A stretch of 64,000 nt of DNA from Latrodectus hesperus (lineage: Eukaryota > Arthropoda > Arachnida > Araneae > Theridiidae): NCBI GenBank assembly GCA_037975125.1, contig CM075850.1, positions 123,779,826-123,843,825 of the forward strand, read 5' to 3'. How positions within the stretch are numbered: the stretch's first letter is position 1; each line of letters starts with the position of its first letter. Of this stretch, positions 25,801 to 37,799 are shown piece by piece. Under the pieces are notes generated by a model. That model searched no databases and was not told the DNA's origin. It saw only the letters and a list, made by a program, of their open reading frames with translations. Made by a program: the position numbers and the translations under genes.

Positions 25801-28800
25801 TTGTATTCCTTGTATTTTTGTGAAAATGTTTTTAGTCCTTATAAATTAGTAAAAATAAATAAGATCAATACTTGGTTTAAAACAATTATTTTTATAAGCA
25901 TTGATCTGTCAGTTTTGATTATATTATTATATTTTTGCTTGTAAAACATTTTGTAAAATATGTGCTGAAATTTTTGAGTAAAAGCAATTCAAAATTTCAT
26001 GTATTAAAACATGCCCTAGTACATGTACAATCATTTTGAAATTTCACAGATATATGTTTAGGTTTTTTAAATTTATTCATTAAAATTTTTTTTAATTTCA
26101 TGGAAATTCTTAAATAATATACAAGAACTATATAAATATTTACTGAATTAATCATTTCAAATATATTAATTAATTAAAATACTCAAGAAAATTGTACACA
26201 AAATGAAATCTGAAGTTAATGAACAGTAATCATAAGTCAAATTATTTTTTAGTCTTTCCTCTACTTTGTAATTGATTTTATTGGTTTAATCAGTTTACTC
26301 TCTCCTAAATATAAGGAGGACTAAAATTATTAAAAAGACTTGAACATTTTAGAAAAAATGAATGACTTGCATTAATGAGTTAAGATAAAGCTTGTTGTCA
26401 CAGTCTTGTTGAAAGTAACTTTAAAAATATTTAAAGTACTTGGTAAGATTTTAATGATGTTAAGGAATCAATATTTCTTGAGAATAATACAAAGAACTTG
26501 ATAATAAAATAGGTAATACAGAATCATGTTAAATAAGCTATGTATAGATGATAAAATAATAGAAAGTTCAGTGTCATATTATAAACATTGAACTGTGTAT
26601 ATTTTTTTCAAGTTTTAAATTTTTTGTTTTATTTCTCATATTTTGAAAACATTTGGTAGGCCTGTAGACTATGAGTTACTGAGCAGGTTTAAATGACTAA
26701 AAAAATTTGCATTAATCTCAGGTCATTATTCTAAATGTTACTTTTGAATCTGTAAAATTAGCCTTAGAGATGTAAAAGAATACTATGACAATCAAGCATC
26801 AATTGCATGTAAAAATACAGCATACAGCACTTTATCTACAATTTATGGATGTTATCTTTCAGATAGAAAAACAGGATAAGGTATTAAATATTTACCTTAG
26901 AATTAAAATTTGTGGCAAATTGTGAAATCTGAATTAAAGTTAATATCAATAAAAAACTTTCTGATTAGTGTATTTGTATTTAATTTGACACTTATAAAAA
27001 TGTTTGCCAACAGAACATTAAGTTAAACTTGCCAGTTTTCTAATTTAATTATTTACTTAAAAGTATAATTACTATGTAATCACATAAATAGTAATAAATA
27101 TGCTGTAAAAGTGTGTGTAACTCTAAATATTTTATTCCTTTCTCAAAAAACATCAATCAAAAATATCATTATTTTCCTCTTATATGCCTACAATGTAATT
27201 TCTCTGATATACTCATTCTTTATTCTATGATACAGGGAATTACATTTTTTGGTATATCACTAATATGATTAATAATTTGATGCTTTTAGAATGTTCAGAG
27301 GCTTGCATGGTTGACTTGTATTATTATTTAGAGGACAAAAAGTGATTCAAAATGATAACATCTACATGAAAATAATGATTATCAATGATTTTCTGATATT
27401 TATTTGGTGCTTCTATTAAATTTTATCAAGATAAGTTTAATGTACAAATATTTTTTATTACCTGAATCTGAGACTTTAGTTTTTTTATCTTTTCAATATA
27501 AATAATAAAATATTATGATTAATGTATAAAAATATCTGTTTATGAATAAATGAAATATTTTATTATTACTTTGAGTGCATATCTTTACATAAATAATATG
27601 TATGAAATATTTCAAATTAGCACTATTACTTAAAATGAATAAAAGATAATGTTTATGTACATATTTTCATTTCTGGAAAAATTGTTTATGAATGAATTTA
27701 TTTATGCTCTGTTTATTAATTTATTATTATTATCTGTTTATTCTTGAAACTTTTCCTTCCAAAATGTAAATTATTTAAACACATATCCTAGGCAAATATA
27801 TCTTTGTGTATTTTTTATTTTGCATTTTTAAAGTGGTATTATAAAAATCTTCAGTAATACATTATCCAAATATCTCAAAAATAATTTTGCAGCTTTATTT
27901 GCTTTTCATTATTGGATGGATAGAAATCAAAAAATGTTTGTTCTAACATCGGCGGCAGCTGTTATATTATTTCGTGCTGAGTTGTCAATACTTTTGGGGC
28001 TTATAGCTTTGGAAGAAGTTGTTCTTGGAAGATTAAGTATTCTTCAAATATTTTGTTGGGGTGTACCATCTGGTTTATGGATGTTAGGTGAGTCTTATTT
28101 ATAAAAATTAGGTTTATGTAAGTAAAATAATTTCTTTTATATTATATATTAATAAGTGATACTAAAATTTAGATTTAATAAATTTCTTTGTAATTTTTTT
28201 AAATATTTATTATTTAAAATGCTATTAAGTCATTAATTTCTGAAAGCACTATATGATATTACACCACATGATCTTACACCTACATAATGAATAATTGTTT
28301 TTACTTTATATAGACTAAATATTTTTAAATATTGATATTTAGTAATTAGTATTTTTTTATTTCTTAACATGATTTAAAATAAAAATTATATGCAAGCTTG
28401 TACAAATTAAAATTTTACTTTGTTAAATTTATGATTCATCTCATGTTTTTTTCATTGTATATAGAAAAAGAATTCAATGGCACATTTTAAACATGTCTTA
28501 TTTGTATACATTAATCGTTTTTCACTGAATTTGTTTGATTCTAAAGAATTTGTTCATTGTTTTTTCCCCTCAATTGATTCACTTTACTGTTATATTTTGG
28601 ACTTTTAAGAATATTTTGTTTTAATAATAAAGTGTATTTTAATTTTTATTTTAAGTAAAATTCTAAAGTATAATACTGATTTTAGTAATGTAATCGGTTT
28701 ATCAGCTTTGTGGGAAGGAAATAAAAAAAACTGCTTGCAGTAGTAATTGAAAGTATTTAGAATTAAAAATAAAAATAAATCATAATTTTTTTTTTATTTT

Positions 28801-31800
28801 ACAATTAAAAAATATGGTTGCTACATATTATATATTTATTTTGTTGCACATTATTTTTCCTGACAAATTTTATTATTCAATGATTTTAAAAGTAATTTAT
28901 TTTGTTTCTTTGTCAATATTAGCTTGTAGTATTTATTCTCAATTTTCAAAGTATTTAATAATTTAGTTATTTACTGAGAATCTTAAATGTGCTCTCCTTT
29001 TTTCTTGTAAACTACCAATTTTAATATGTATATTTATGTATTAATGTATGTAAAATTAGTTTAAATTACTTTTTTATGTGTAAGTCAATAAAATTTTTCC
29101 ATATTTTATTATTATTAATAGTATAGGTATTGTACTCATGTGTAAATTTGATTCCGTGATAAACTAAATAATGTATTTGCTCATTCTATTTCTGAAGAAA
29201 CACATTCTTACAAATAAAATTTTTATGCATTACCAGTAACATATTTTATTAATAATATGTATTTTTGTTTGACAGAAAAAAATTTCTAGGACATTTTTTG
29301 ACTACCTGTTCATTTAACTGATGCTTTTAAATAGAGCTGCTGCACAATTCAGTAAAACAAGTTACTTATTTTCCTTTCAAAAACATTAATCAAAATTTCC
29401 AACTCTATTAATGCTTTAAAATTTATATCTTATCAAGAGATTCTAAAAATTTCTGTAGAGAACTATTTTAAAAAGGAATTATTTTAAATGTTCATGTTAA
29501 ATGTGAATAAAAAGCTATTCAGATACTTAAGTATGAAAAACACACATGCTCACGCTCAGGTGCAAAAGTTTAATTTAGTTGCTTCAGTGTGGAGTTAATT
29601 ATCCTGCAACAAAATTTCAGTTCTAAAAAAATTTGCATGTCTGCAAAATTACAATTTATTTTATATTATATGCTTGGAAATATATACTAAATTGAAATAT
29701 ATTAATTAAAATGTATTTTTTTAATATAAAATTTCTTTCTGAAAAATTAAAAATATTCATATGTACTAAATTTTAAGAAATATGTAAACCGATTTTGCAA
29801 TTTTATTTTCAGAACTGCCTTTTATGTTGTATGCTTATGTTTTTATAGCTAGTTATTATATTGTGATTGTTTGTTCAGTTCTTTATATAATGTATTTAAG
29901 AACAAGATTTTTTAAATATTTTTTAGGTTTGACAGTAGCTGTAGATTCTCTTTTTTGGATGCGACCAGTGTGGCCAGAAGGAGAAGTTCTTTGGTTCAAT
30001 GTTTATTTAAATAAAAGCTCTGAGTGGGGTGTATCCTTTTGATTATTTTTCTCCTATTTTATTGTAAGAAAAATCTAAATAAGAACTCTTGTAAATAATT
30101 TTTAAAATAATTAATAAAAATCTCTATAGTATGATTTCCATAAAAAATAAAGAAAAGTAATTTAAACTTAAAGCATAAATCACTCATATTGTTCAAACAA
30201 TTAGTAGCATTTTCATTTCAAAATTGTAATATTAATAGATATTTAAAAATAAGTTCTCAATAAATAACAATTTTATTTAGTAAAAATCTAATTTCACGAA
30301 GAAAAGTATATTAAGAAATTTTAGTAGGGATCAACAGAAGATCCTCTACACAAAAGATATTTTAACATGTTTACAGAAAATTTTGAAAGCAGCATAAAAG
30401 TTATCTGAAAAATTTTAAATAAAAATTCATTAAAATTTAAATGCATAATAAGCAAAAAGTATAAAAAAAAGGTATCGAAGCTTCTAAAAAGTTTGTTTTT
30501 GATATATTTCTACTAAATTTCTGTTGGCATTTTGTAGTCACTAAAACAAATTAAACATAAATAATTGTAGTAATAGAGAAGATAAAAATTTTTGTAATTC
30601 CAAAAAAAAAAATCTATCATTAATAATAAGGAAAATTTCAAATAGCCTGTGAAAGAAAGTCAGGAAAACACATTTTTGTATTTCTATAGAAGCACTAAAT
30701 TGAATATAAGCATTTATTAATGAAATATCAGCCATTCTTTGAATCTTATCCTTAATATGGTAAATGGAAAATACGAAAATGAATCCTTTTTTTATATTCA
30801 AACCAAATATAGGAAATAAATAATCGATTTATAAAATTTTAATTTTTATAATTGTTTAAATCCTATATTTTTATTTGATTAATTTAATTTCTCTGATTTT
30901 AATAAGTTATATCTCTTAACTAATAATAGACCTCTCCTCGAGCATGGTATTTTTATTCTGCACTACCCAGAGCACTGCTATCTTCTATCTTTTTTATTCC
31001 TTATTCATGCAGGTTAGACTATCGAGTTCGAGCAATTTTGAATCCAGCCTTAGGTTTTATTATTCTCTATTCTTTATTACCTCATAAAGAATTGCGTTTC
31101 ATTATATATACTGTTCCTCTTTTAAATATTGCTGCTGCAAGAACATGTGCCCATTTGTAAGTCTATAATTTTTATTGATTTTTGTATATTTTATACAAGC
31201 ATTATTGTAATCAGTATATAAATAATGATAGTTATTAAATGTGCTTTTAATTATATTCATAATAATTCAAACTAGAAAGAACTTTTCTCATTATTGATAA
31301 TTTTTATTATCTTGTTTCATGTATAAATATTATCTTATTTCATAAGTATAAAAAATAGGGTTAAATTTCATTATTTTTCATTTTTTTATTATAAATTTCA
31401 TACTTTCCATTTCATTTGCATCTGCAAATATTTAAATGATTTCAATTTTTATAATTTTGAACAAATAAGATTATATATTCATAATAATTGAATAAAATTT
31501 GTGATGTATGTCATTCCATCATAATTTATATATTTGAATAATTGTATGAGTTCACCTTGAAAAACAAAATTTGACTAAACAAATAATGGTAGCAAACTAA
31601 TGGACATAGATGTTGAAATTCTCTAGACAGTTTTCATTGGAATTCATGCTATTTCTCTATTTCATATGTAAATATTAGGTTTTAAATTTTTGTTTAAAAT
31701 AGTAAATTTTTGTTTTTTGCCAAATATTTTAAAAACTAAATTCAGTGTCACAACAGCTCATAGAGGGCCAAAATCTACTGTGCTATTGTCTCTTTCCTTG

Positions 31801-34760
31801 ATTAAAGTTACTGAGGTGCAAAGCATATATCCCACTTAGGTGGTCAGCCTAACACAAAATCCACAGTATTTAACTCCAAAGTTGGCTTAGGACTCAGTTT
31901 TATCAACCCACCGAAGGGATAAAAGGCTAGGTCAACCTTGTACAGACCGAGGATAGAACATCAGATTTGTGCCTTGGGAGTATGAAGTACTACCGCTATG
32001 ACACTGGGCTTCAAACAAATCTTTTATACACATGAATTTTGCTGTTCTAAATGTAATGTTAAAATTCCACTTCTTTGTAATTAATAAATATTTGTTTTTT
32101 GAATTGAAAGCCATGGACATTTTTTATTTATATAAAATATTTTTTTAATAAATCAGGGAAATTAAATTTCAAGATTCATCATAAAAATTAAGTGCAAAGT
32201 TTTACTGATGGCACTTATAGAATACATTGTTTGATAAAAAAAAATGTTATGTCTTGTTGAAATAATTTTTATTATATTGAATTTTTATAATTATTAAAGG
32301 AAATTTTATTAACAAATTTTAATAACTGCAGAACACATGGTATTATATTTAAAAAATTTGAACTTAAATTAAAGCATAACTTATTGATCTTGTTTTTTAG
32401 AAGGAATTTACATTAGTTTTTTTTTTAACATAAAGACTTTGTTAAAAAATTAGATCTTGTTTATTAAAAGTTTAAAACTGTACATAAAAAACCTGATAAA
32501 ATTTGTCATTATTAAGAAGAGGCTGTAACCAAATGAATGAGTTATGGTTAAACAAATTAGCACTGAGATTCAAATTAAATTCAATTATGACTAAGGTAAA
32601 GTGCCTAGACTTTATTATATATATAATAATTTTGAAATATTTCTTTTAATTCACTTAAAATATTAATCCCCTCAATTATGCCACCTGTGGCAAGTTCTTT
32701 TTTATTTGTTTTATAAGCATTTAATACAAACTAAAAATTGAACTTTGTAATTTTATAAAATTTTCGTCATTTGTTTAAAAAATACTATTATATAGAAGGT
32801 AATTGAAAAAAATATTGGAAATAGAACATTGATTTAGAATTTCAAGTTCATACAGTCATTAAAATATTAATGAAAAAGTATGAGCAGCATTGAAAGTTAT
32901 ATTTAATTATAAGTAATAATTATTTTAGTGATTTTTTTAAGTACATTGAATTTAATGATTTATTTGAAAAATTGTATTAATTTTTTTGAATTTCTGTTAA
33001 GTTTTTTAATGAATGAAACTTACATTTTTTAGATGGAATAATAGAAATAAGTCTTTCATTCATGGTGTACTTGTACAATGTGCAGGTTTTCAACTCATGA
33101 TAAATGTCTTTGCTACTCTGCTTATGGTAAATATTTCTCATACTAATTATCCAGGAGGTTTCGCTATTGCTAAATTTCATGAACTTGAAGCGGGAACACA
33201 AGGTGAGTATTTTCATACGCAATATTATTTAATTCAACTACCATTAAATTTATAATTGAATTATAATTAATTGCTCATCTAACTCTTGTATTTATTTTAT
33301 TGAGATTTAAAAGATATTAAGGCTTGTAAGATAGCCTTAACAGATTACAGGCTTGTAAGATATTAAATAAATAAAAACTTGTAAATGATTGTAAAAAACA
33401 ATTATATACAGTAAAATATTTATTTTTATTTCTGTGTCTAACTTCATATATATTTGTGAACTAGTATTCCCTTTAAAATTGAAAACATTATTTTTAGACT
33501 CATCAGGGCTTTTCTTAGTTGAATTTAAATTAATCAATTTATGTAGATGAATCATTATTACCATACTGTATTCATTAAAAATTTCTAAGTTATTCTATAT
33601 GATTTTGTATCTGTATTATACAAAATATTTGGGCAAATTCAGTACAACTTGTAATTTGTTTAAAATGAATGTAATTTTGATATTAGTTACCAGAAATAAA
33701 AACACTAGTACTTATTTAATTTGTTCAAATAAATATCAAACTTGCTAAAAATAATGGAAAAAATTGTATTTCAAAAGAGTTGATAAAGGTAGAATAATAT
33801 CTACTTATGAATTTAAGGATAAAGAGAACACATTTTCAGTAATTAAAAATATTAAGAATCGTGAACTTTAAATTAAATATTTAATAACATTAAGATTTCA
33901 ATCATTTCTTTTGACATACTTTTTATCAATAAATACTTATAGAAAATCAAATGTGTTTTAGATAAACTCAAAGAGAACAACTATTTTAGGTAATTCATAT
34001 AGCTTTCCATTAGAAGCTTAAATATTTAATTAAGAACAGTTTTATTAATATTGACATAATTCAAAGCTAATGAAATATAAGTTTCCAACTATAAATTCAT
34101 GCAAGTTTTCTTCATAATTTAATGCATAAAATGTTAATAACATTGAATAATCATTACAAATTAAACCACATGTATTGTGAGTTATTTATTTTCAGAATGA
34201 TCTTTAATTGATTAATTTATTTTTCGATTTTTCATTTAAATTATATTATGCTTTGCTTTAGATGTAAATGTTCATCTTGATGTATATAGTTGTCAAACTG
34301 GAATAACAAGATTTACCCAGCTAAATTCTAATTGGAAGTAAGCATTTTATATTAAATTTTACTTCATAAATTTTTTATTCTTACTATAGATTTTATGAAT
34401 TTAAATATCTTCAATATTTATCTTGGAAACATTTTCAATTTATCTGCTATATGATTTACATTGTTTTGTTTCTCTAGGTACAATAAATCTGAAGATGTTT
34501 CTATTCATAGCTTAGAAATAATGCAATTCACTCATTTGTTAGTAGAATGGACTGATAAGATTGGACAACCAGATGCTTTCTATCTACGGACACATACCGT
34601 TATGAATGTTATTCATGGTTATTCCCATTGGAATATTGATCCTACTGTGTTTCCTCCTATTCAAGTGTACCTTAAGCCTAAGATTTTGCTGTTAAAAAGA
34701 AAACATTCCTATCCATCTTTAATTGTTGATACTTCAAATATAGGTTCTCACAAAATTTAA
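16826..34760 (+). CDS. ALG12: ALG12, dolichyl-P-Man:Man7GlcNAc2-PP-dolichol alpha-1,6-mannosyltransferase
   Basis: Ten exons: 16826-16912, 19047-19175, 19903-20035, 25228-25401, 27893-28087, 29813-30030, 30930-31156, 33033-33202, 34262-34337, 34478-34760. They sum to 1692 nt (563 aa) with every phase matching and GT/AG borders throughout. Family hallmarks: [20 protein letters not shown] (exon 2, the acidic luminal loop typical of GT22 enzymes), [12 protein letters not shown] (exon 3), [14 protein letters not shown] (exon 4), [12 protein letters not shown] (exon 5), [13 protein letters not shown] (exon 6), [11 protein letters not shown] and [12 protein letters not shown] (exon 7), SHTNYPGG (exon 8). 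The protein is multi-pass in the ER membrane and adds the eighth mannose of the lipid-linked N-glycan precursor. The start is the first ATG after an acceptor at 16810. The exon 1 donor (gtaatt, 16913) is the least certain border. The N-terminal tail is charged; human ALG12 is about 490 aa. Introns span up to 5.2 kb and hold LINE and SINE debris. Confidence 0.93.
17330..17880 (+). mobile_element. 3' fragment of a non-LTR retrotransposon (RNase H tail), ALG12 intron 1
   Basis: The open stretch at 17641-17823 encodes [15 protein letters not shown] followed by a CPLC...DGHHLWEC cysteine/histidine motif, the characteristic C-terminal tail after the RNase H domain of I/Jockey-type LINEs common in arachnids. 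Upstream reading frames (about 17500-17640) continue the same region but are broken by stops. The piece ends in an A-rich tail (aaaaaaaaataataaaa near 17863). Left end about 17330. It is 5'-truncated, in the same orientation as ALG12, and cannot be active. Confidence 0.75.
20345..23215 (-). mobile_element. Decayed RT/RNase H non-LTR retrotransposon, ALG12 intron 3
   Basis: Read on the minus strand from 23215 downwards. First comes [11 protein letters not shown]...KKQFGFRK (RT fingers, 23090-23205); then, after an insertion, [18 protein letters not shown] and [11 protein letters not shown] (22133-22354). The RT active-site box FADDII follows near 22035-22050. [10 protein letters not shown] lies near 21790-21830, and an RNase H block (TDGNKS...GSGIY, SDSKS) runs through 20900-21190. 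Stops and frameshifts are frequent, so this is an inactive copy. RNase H after the RT places it with the I-like LINEs and likely with the fragments at 17330-17880 and 36430-37790. It lies antisense to ALG12. Confidence 0.8.
22360..23088. mobile_element. Unclassified insertion splitting the RT domain
   Basis: The reading frame of the RT stops resembling the family at about 23088 and resumes at about 22355 on the minus strand, so roughly 730 bases are foreign. Its right part matches, inverted, the repeat at 15521-15630. Its left part is GC-richer (gaaccgtgcaatgg, gcgccaaatgggcg). Neither clear terminal repeats nor a target-site duplication can be read by eye, so the class is unknown. Confidence 0.5.
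31740..32015 (-). repeat. tRNA-derived SINE, ALG12 intron 7
   Basis: On the minus strand the 5' end reads as a tRNA-like head: agtgtcatagcggtagtac (box A-like), then tgttctatcctcg (box B-like, degenerate), followed by a non-tRNA body. The stretch is much less AT-rich than the surrounding intron. Box B differs from the consensus, so the copy is old. The ends are approximate. Confidence 0.5.
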
Positions 34761-34800
34761 AGTATATTTAAAAGAAGTTGAAACTTTATGTATATTTTTC

Positions 34801-34806
34801 AATAAA
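34801..34806 (+). terminator. Poly(A) signal of ALG12
   Basis: AATAAA 40 bases after the ALG12 stop, followed by a long T-rich stretch. No competing signal lies closer. Confidence 0.65.
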
Positions 34807-34809
34807 AGA

Positions 34810-36420
34810 TATTTTTATAGTTTTCATTTATACATAATTTTTATTTTTTTAAAAAAGAATTTTTTTATTTTACTTATAAAACTTGTGAAATATCAATTAT
34901 TACATAATTATATTTATTATTATTGTGTTAATTGAAAATCAAAATGACAATACTAATTACATTTTATAAATCTAACCAGTGTCAAACAATTGCAAGAAGT
35001 TTTAACTTTCATATTACATTTATAAGAATGATTTATTTCAATTGAAAAGTAATTTGTTATTTACAATGTGAAAATGCAATGTCATGCTTTTGTTTCTACT
35101 TACAATATTTAAAGGAATTTTTAAATTGTAATGCAAAAAAACTGCATAAATTTAGTGATCTTGAAACAGCATAAAGCAAGGTATTCACAGGTTTCAAAAG
35201 AAGTAATTTTATACTAGTATATTTATGTACAAAATTTTATATCAGCTAGAAATTATTTTTATTTCCAACTATCAAATATTTGTAAAAAATATAAAAAAAT
35301 AAAAACTTGATAGGTAAAAATAAAAGTTAAAGAAAATTTGGCTTAATAAATGAATAACTTCTTTTTTAGAGAAGTATTCTGAAGTTATAATTTAGACAGA
35401 TTTTTAATCATTTTTTTTTACTTGCTTTTGAACAAAAAATTTTAATTTTTATTCATAATTTATTCTGTTTGACTTAAATGTTTTAAGATACTTGTTAAAA
35501 GAAATTGTTTTAGTACTGATAAAGCAAAAAAAAAAAAAAAATGTCAACATAAGTCAATTTACTCACTGATTTTCTATTATTAATTGTAGTGAAATTGGAA
35601 AGCCATGACAAATTCTATCTGAAAAAGCTTTTGCATATTGAGAAAAATTTTATCTTTTTGTCTCTACATTTGCATCTTAGGTTTTTAAAATAACACACAT
35701 ATTCTAAGAATCAGAGTTACTTCTTAAAGTGTATTTTAAACCTGAAGAAGCTTCTTCCATAAATAATTTATAAAACAATACATTTGTGTTTATAAGATGC
35801 TGTGAATATATTGAATATTATATGAGCATATTAATTCATATGTATTGACTAAAATTTTTTTCATTCAATGCATCTACTTTATTGTTAAAAAGTAATGCAT
35901 TCATAGTTAGAAATTAAGAAGTCATAAAGCTGATTATATTTTTATTCATTTAATTATTTTAATCTATAAATTTTTGCTTAATTTTGTTGATATTAGATGG
36001 AATATTTTGTCATATAAGATTTACTTTTCTAATAATCTAATATTCTTTCTTTTAAATTAATTTTACTTTCTCATTTATTGATAGAAAATTATAAAAACTT
36101 CATCTGTTGAGACTAATCATTTATCAATATTTTTAGATTGAATAAATTTATATCATATTTCCAAAATCAATAATAAAAATGTTAAAAAACTTTTGTTAGC
36201 ACAGTTATATTTATAAAAGTTTATGAATTCAATTAATTTCATAAGTATACTATATTTAAATTTTTGAAGTTAAGAAATATTCTATGACATACACAAATAT
36301 TTGAAAAAATCGTTTTTTCAAATATTCATTTATCCATTCTTTTTTAAATTACTAATAACATAGGTATCATTTTAGATTCATGGTTAAGTTGGAATAGTTA
36401 TATTGATGAAGTTATAAGAG
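34810..36420. other. AT-rich intergenic DNA, nothing recognised
   Basis: Downstream of ALG12. Contains A-runs (35526-35541) and no open frame of interest, RNA gene or transposon signature. Confidence 0.6.
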
Positions 36421-36429
36421 AGAGAGAGC

Positions 36430-37790
36430 ATAGGAAAATCCAGAAGTAATCTTTTTAAAAGGGCTTGTAAGAGCAAAATGAGATGCTTCACAAGACTTAT
36501 TCTGCACCATTTGTAAGTCCTACATTAGGTCTGAAGTTGAATATGGAGCTGAGCTCCTGGTTACTGTATCAGATACTATTCAGAAAAAATTGGAGACAGT
36601 ACAAAACAACATCCTTAGATTTATCTCCAGTGGGGCTTTATCTAGTCCTATAGAGGCAATGCAAATTCCCATTGCGTTGGAATCTTTGGCAGATGGAAGA
36701 AGACAGAAGTGCTGTCCTGAAACTTTTTGAAAGGCTTCTGAGGGATGTTTGTTTCTGGAAAAATTATGCACCTGCTTACCCTAGATTAAAGTCTCAAAGA
36801 ATCTTGACTATCACCCCAAGGAATTGCCAAATAGGTTTTAGATACCAGAGGCTGATAGAGAGCCTTTATTTAGACCGCCCATCTTTCAAAATCATTTATA
36901 GAGCTGATTGCCATTTAGACCTGATATTCCTTGTTAGTAAGAAAGTTTCAACTGATTCTGAGCTAGGGTTGTCTGTCCTGGCAACTATTAATAAGCATTA
37001 TTCATCATCTAATTGGTTTCATGTTTTTATGCTTGGTTCAGCTGAGGATGCCTTTAGAAATGTTGGAGTAGGAGTATACTCTAAGTGTTTGCCAGGCTAA
37101 AGGCAAATACTATAACAGCTGCAATGGAGAGGTGGCTTTGTCATTAGCCCTTTTAGAAATCATCAAGAGTAGTGAGAGTAACATAGTATTTTTATTGACT
37201 CTCGAGTCACCATCAAATCACTCTCATCAATTACACCTAGCAATATTAAGTTTATCACTGTCAGGTGACTTAGTTCTCTACTAGAAGAGGGATGTCAAAT
37301 TGTGCTGCAGTAGATACCCAGACAACTGCGGTTGATAATGACTCAACAGATGGTTTGGCAAAGGCTGGCTCAAATCTATAGCAACCTTGTCCATCTGTAA
37401 AGTACTATACTGTAAAAGAGCTTGTAAAGAGAAATATTGCTTCCTGTAATGAAAACATTTACAAGAGATGGAAAGTGTAGGCTTTTTTGTTAACAAAGCC
37501 TATTTCGTGCAACTTCCACTGAGCTATGGTTGTAACAAATTTCTGAATTAGCATTGGACAGGATTATCTGCAAAAGCAGCTTCACCATTTGGATTTGACA
37601 GACTCTCCGATTTGCCCTTTATGTGTGGACTTGAGGATATGACTGGTGATCACCTCTTCACTTTTTGATGTTGCAGCTAGGAATTCTACAGAAGATTACT
37701 TTTTTGCTTTATGATTCTATTGGGCTTCCTGATAGAGACTTATAGTTGAAAAAACTAAGTCAGGCATAGAAAAGAGAGTTATCATTAACA
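36430..37790 (+). mobile_element. Decayed RT/RNase H non-LTR retrotransposon fragment
   Basis: Broken reading frames carry the region after the RT: SNLFKRACKSKMRCF, then DTIQKKLETVQNNILRFISS and SPIEAMQIPIALESLADGRR. An RNase H remnant follows (TDGLAKAGS near 37350) and then the tail GQDYLQKQLHHLDLTDSPIC with CPLC near 37605-37625. This tail is clearly related to the one at 17641. Several frameshifts and stops break it; the longest open piece is 36672-37100. It is 5'-truncated and lies between ALG12 and eIF6. Confidence 0.8.
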
Positions 37791-37799
37791 TGTGAATTC

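Noticed and set aside
25663..25944. 93-codon hydrophobic open frame in ALG12 intron 4
   Set aside because: Lies wholly in an intron between two phase-compatible ALG12 exons; residues are those favoured by AT-rich codons (F, I, L, N, K, Y) and no family motif is visible.
33337..33564. 75-codon minus-strand frame in ALG12 intron 8
   Set aside because: Intron sequence, no motif, AT-driven composition.
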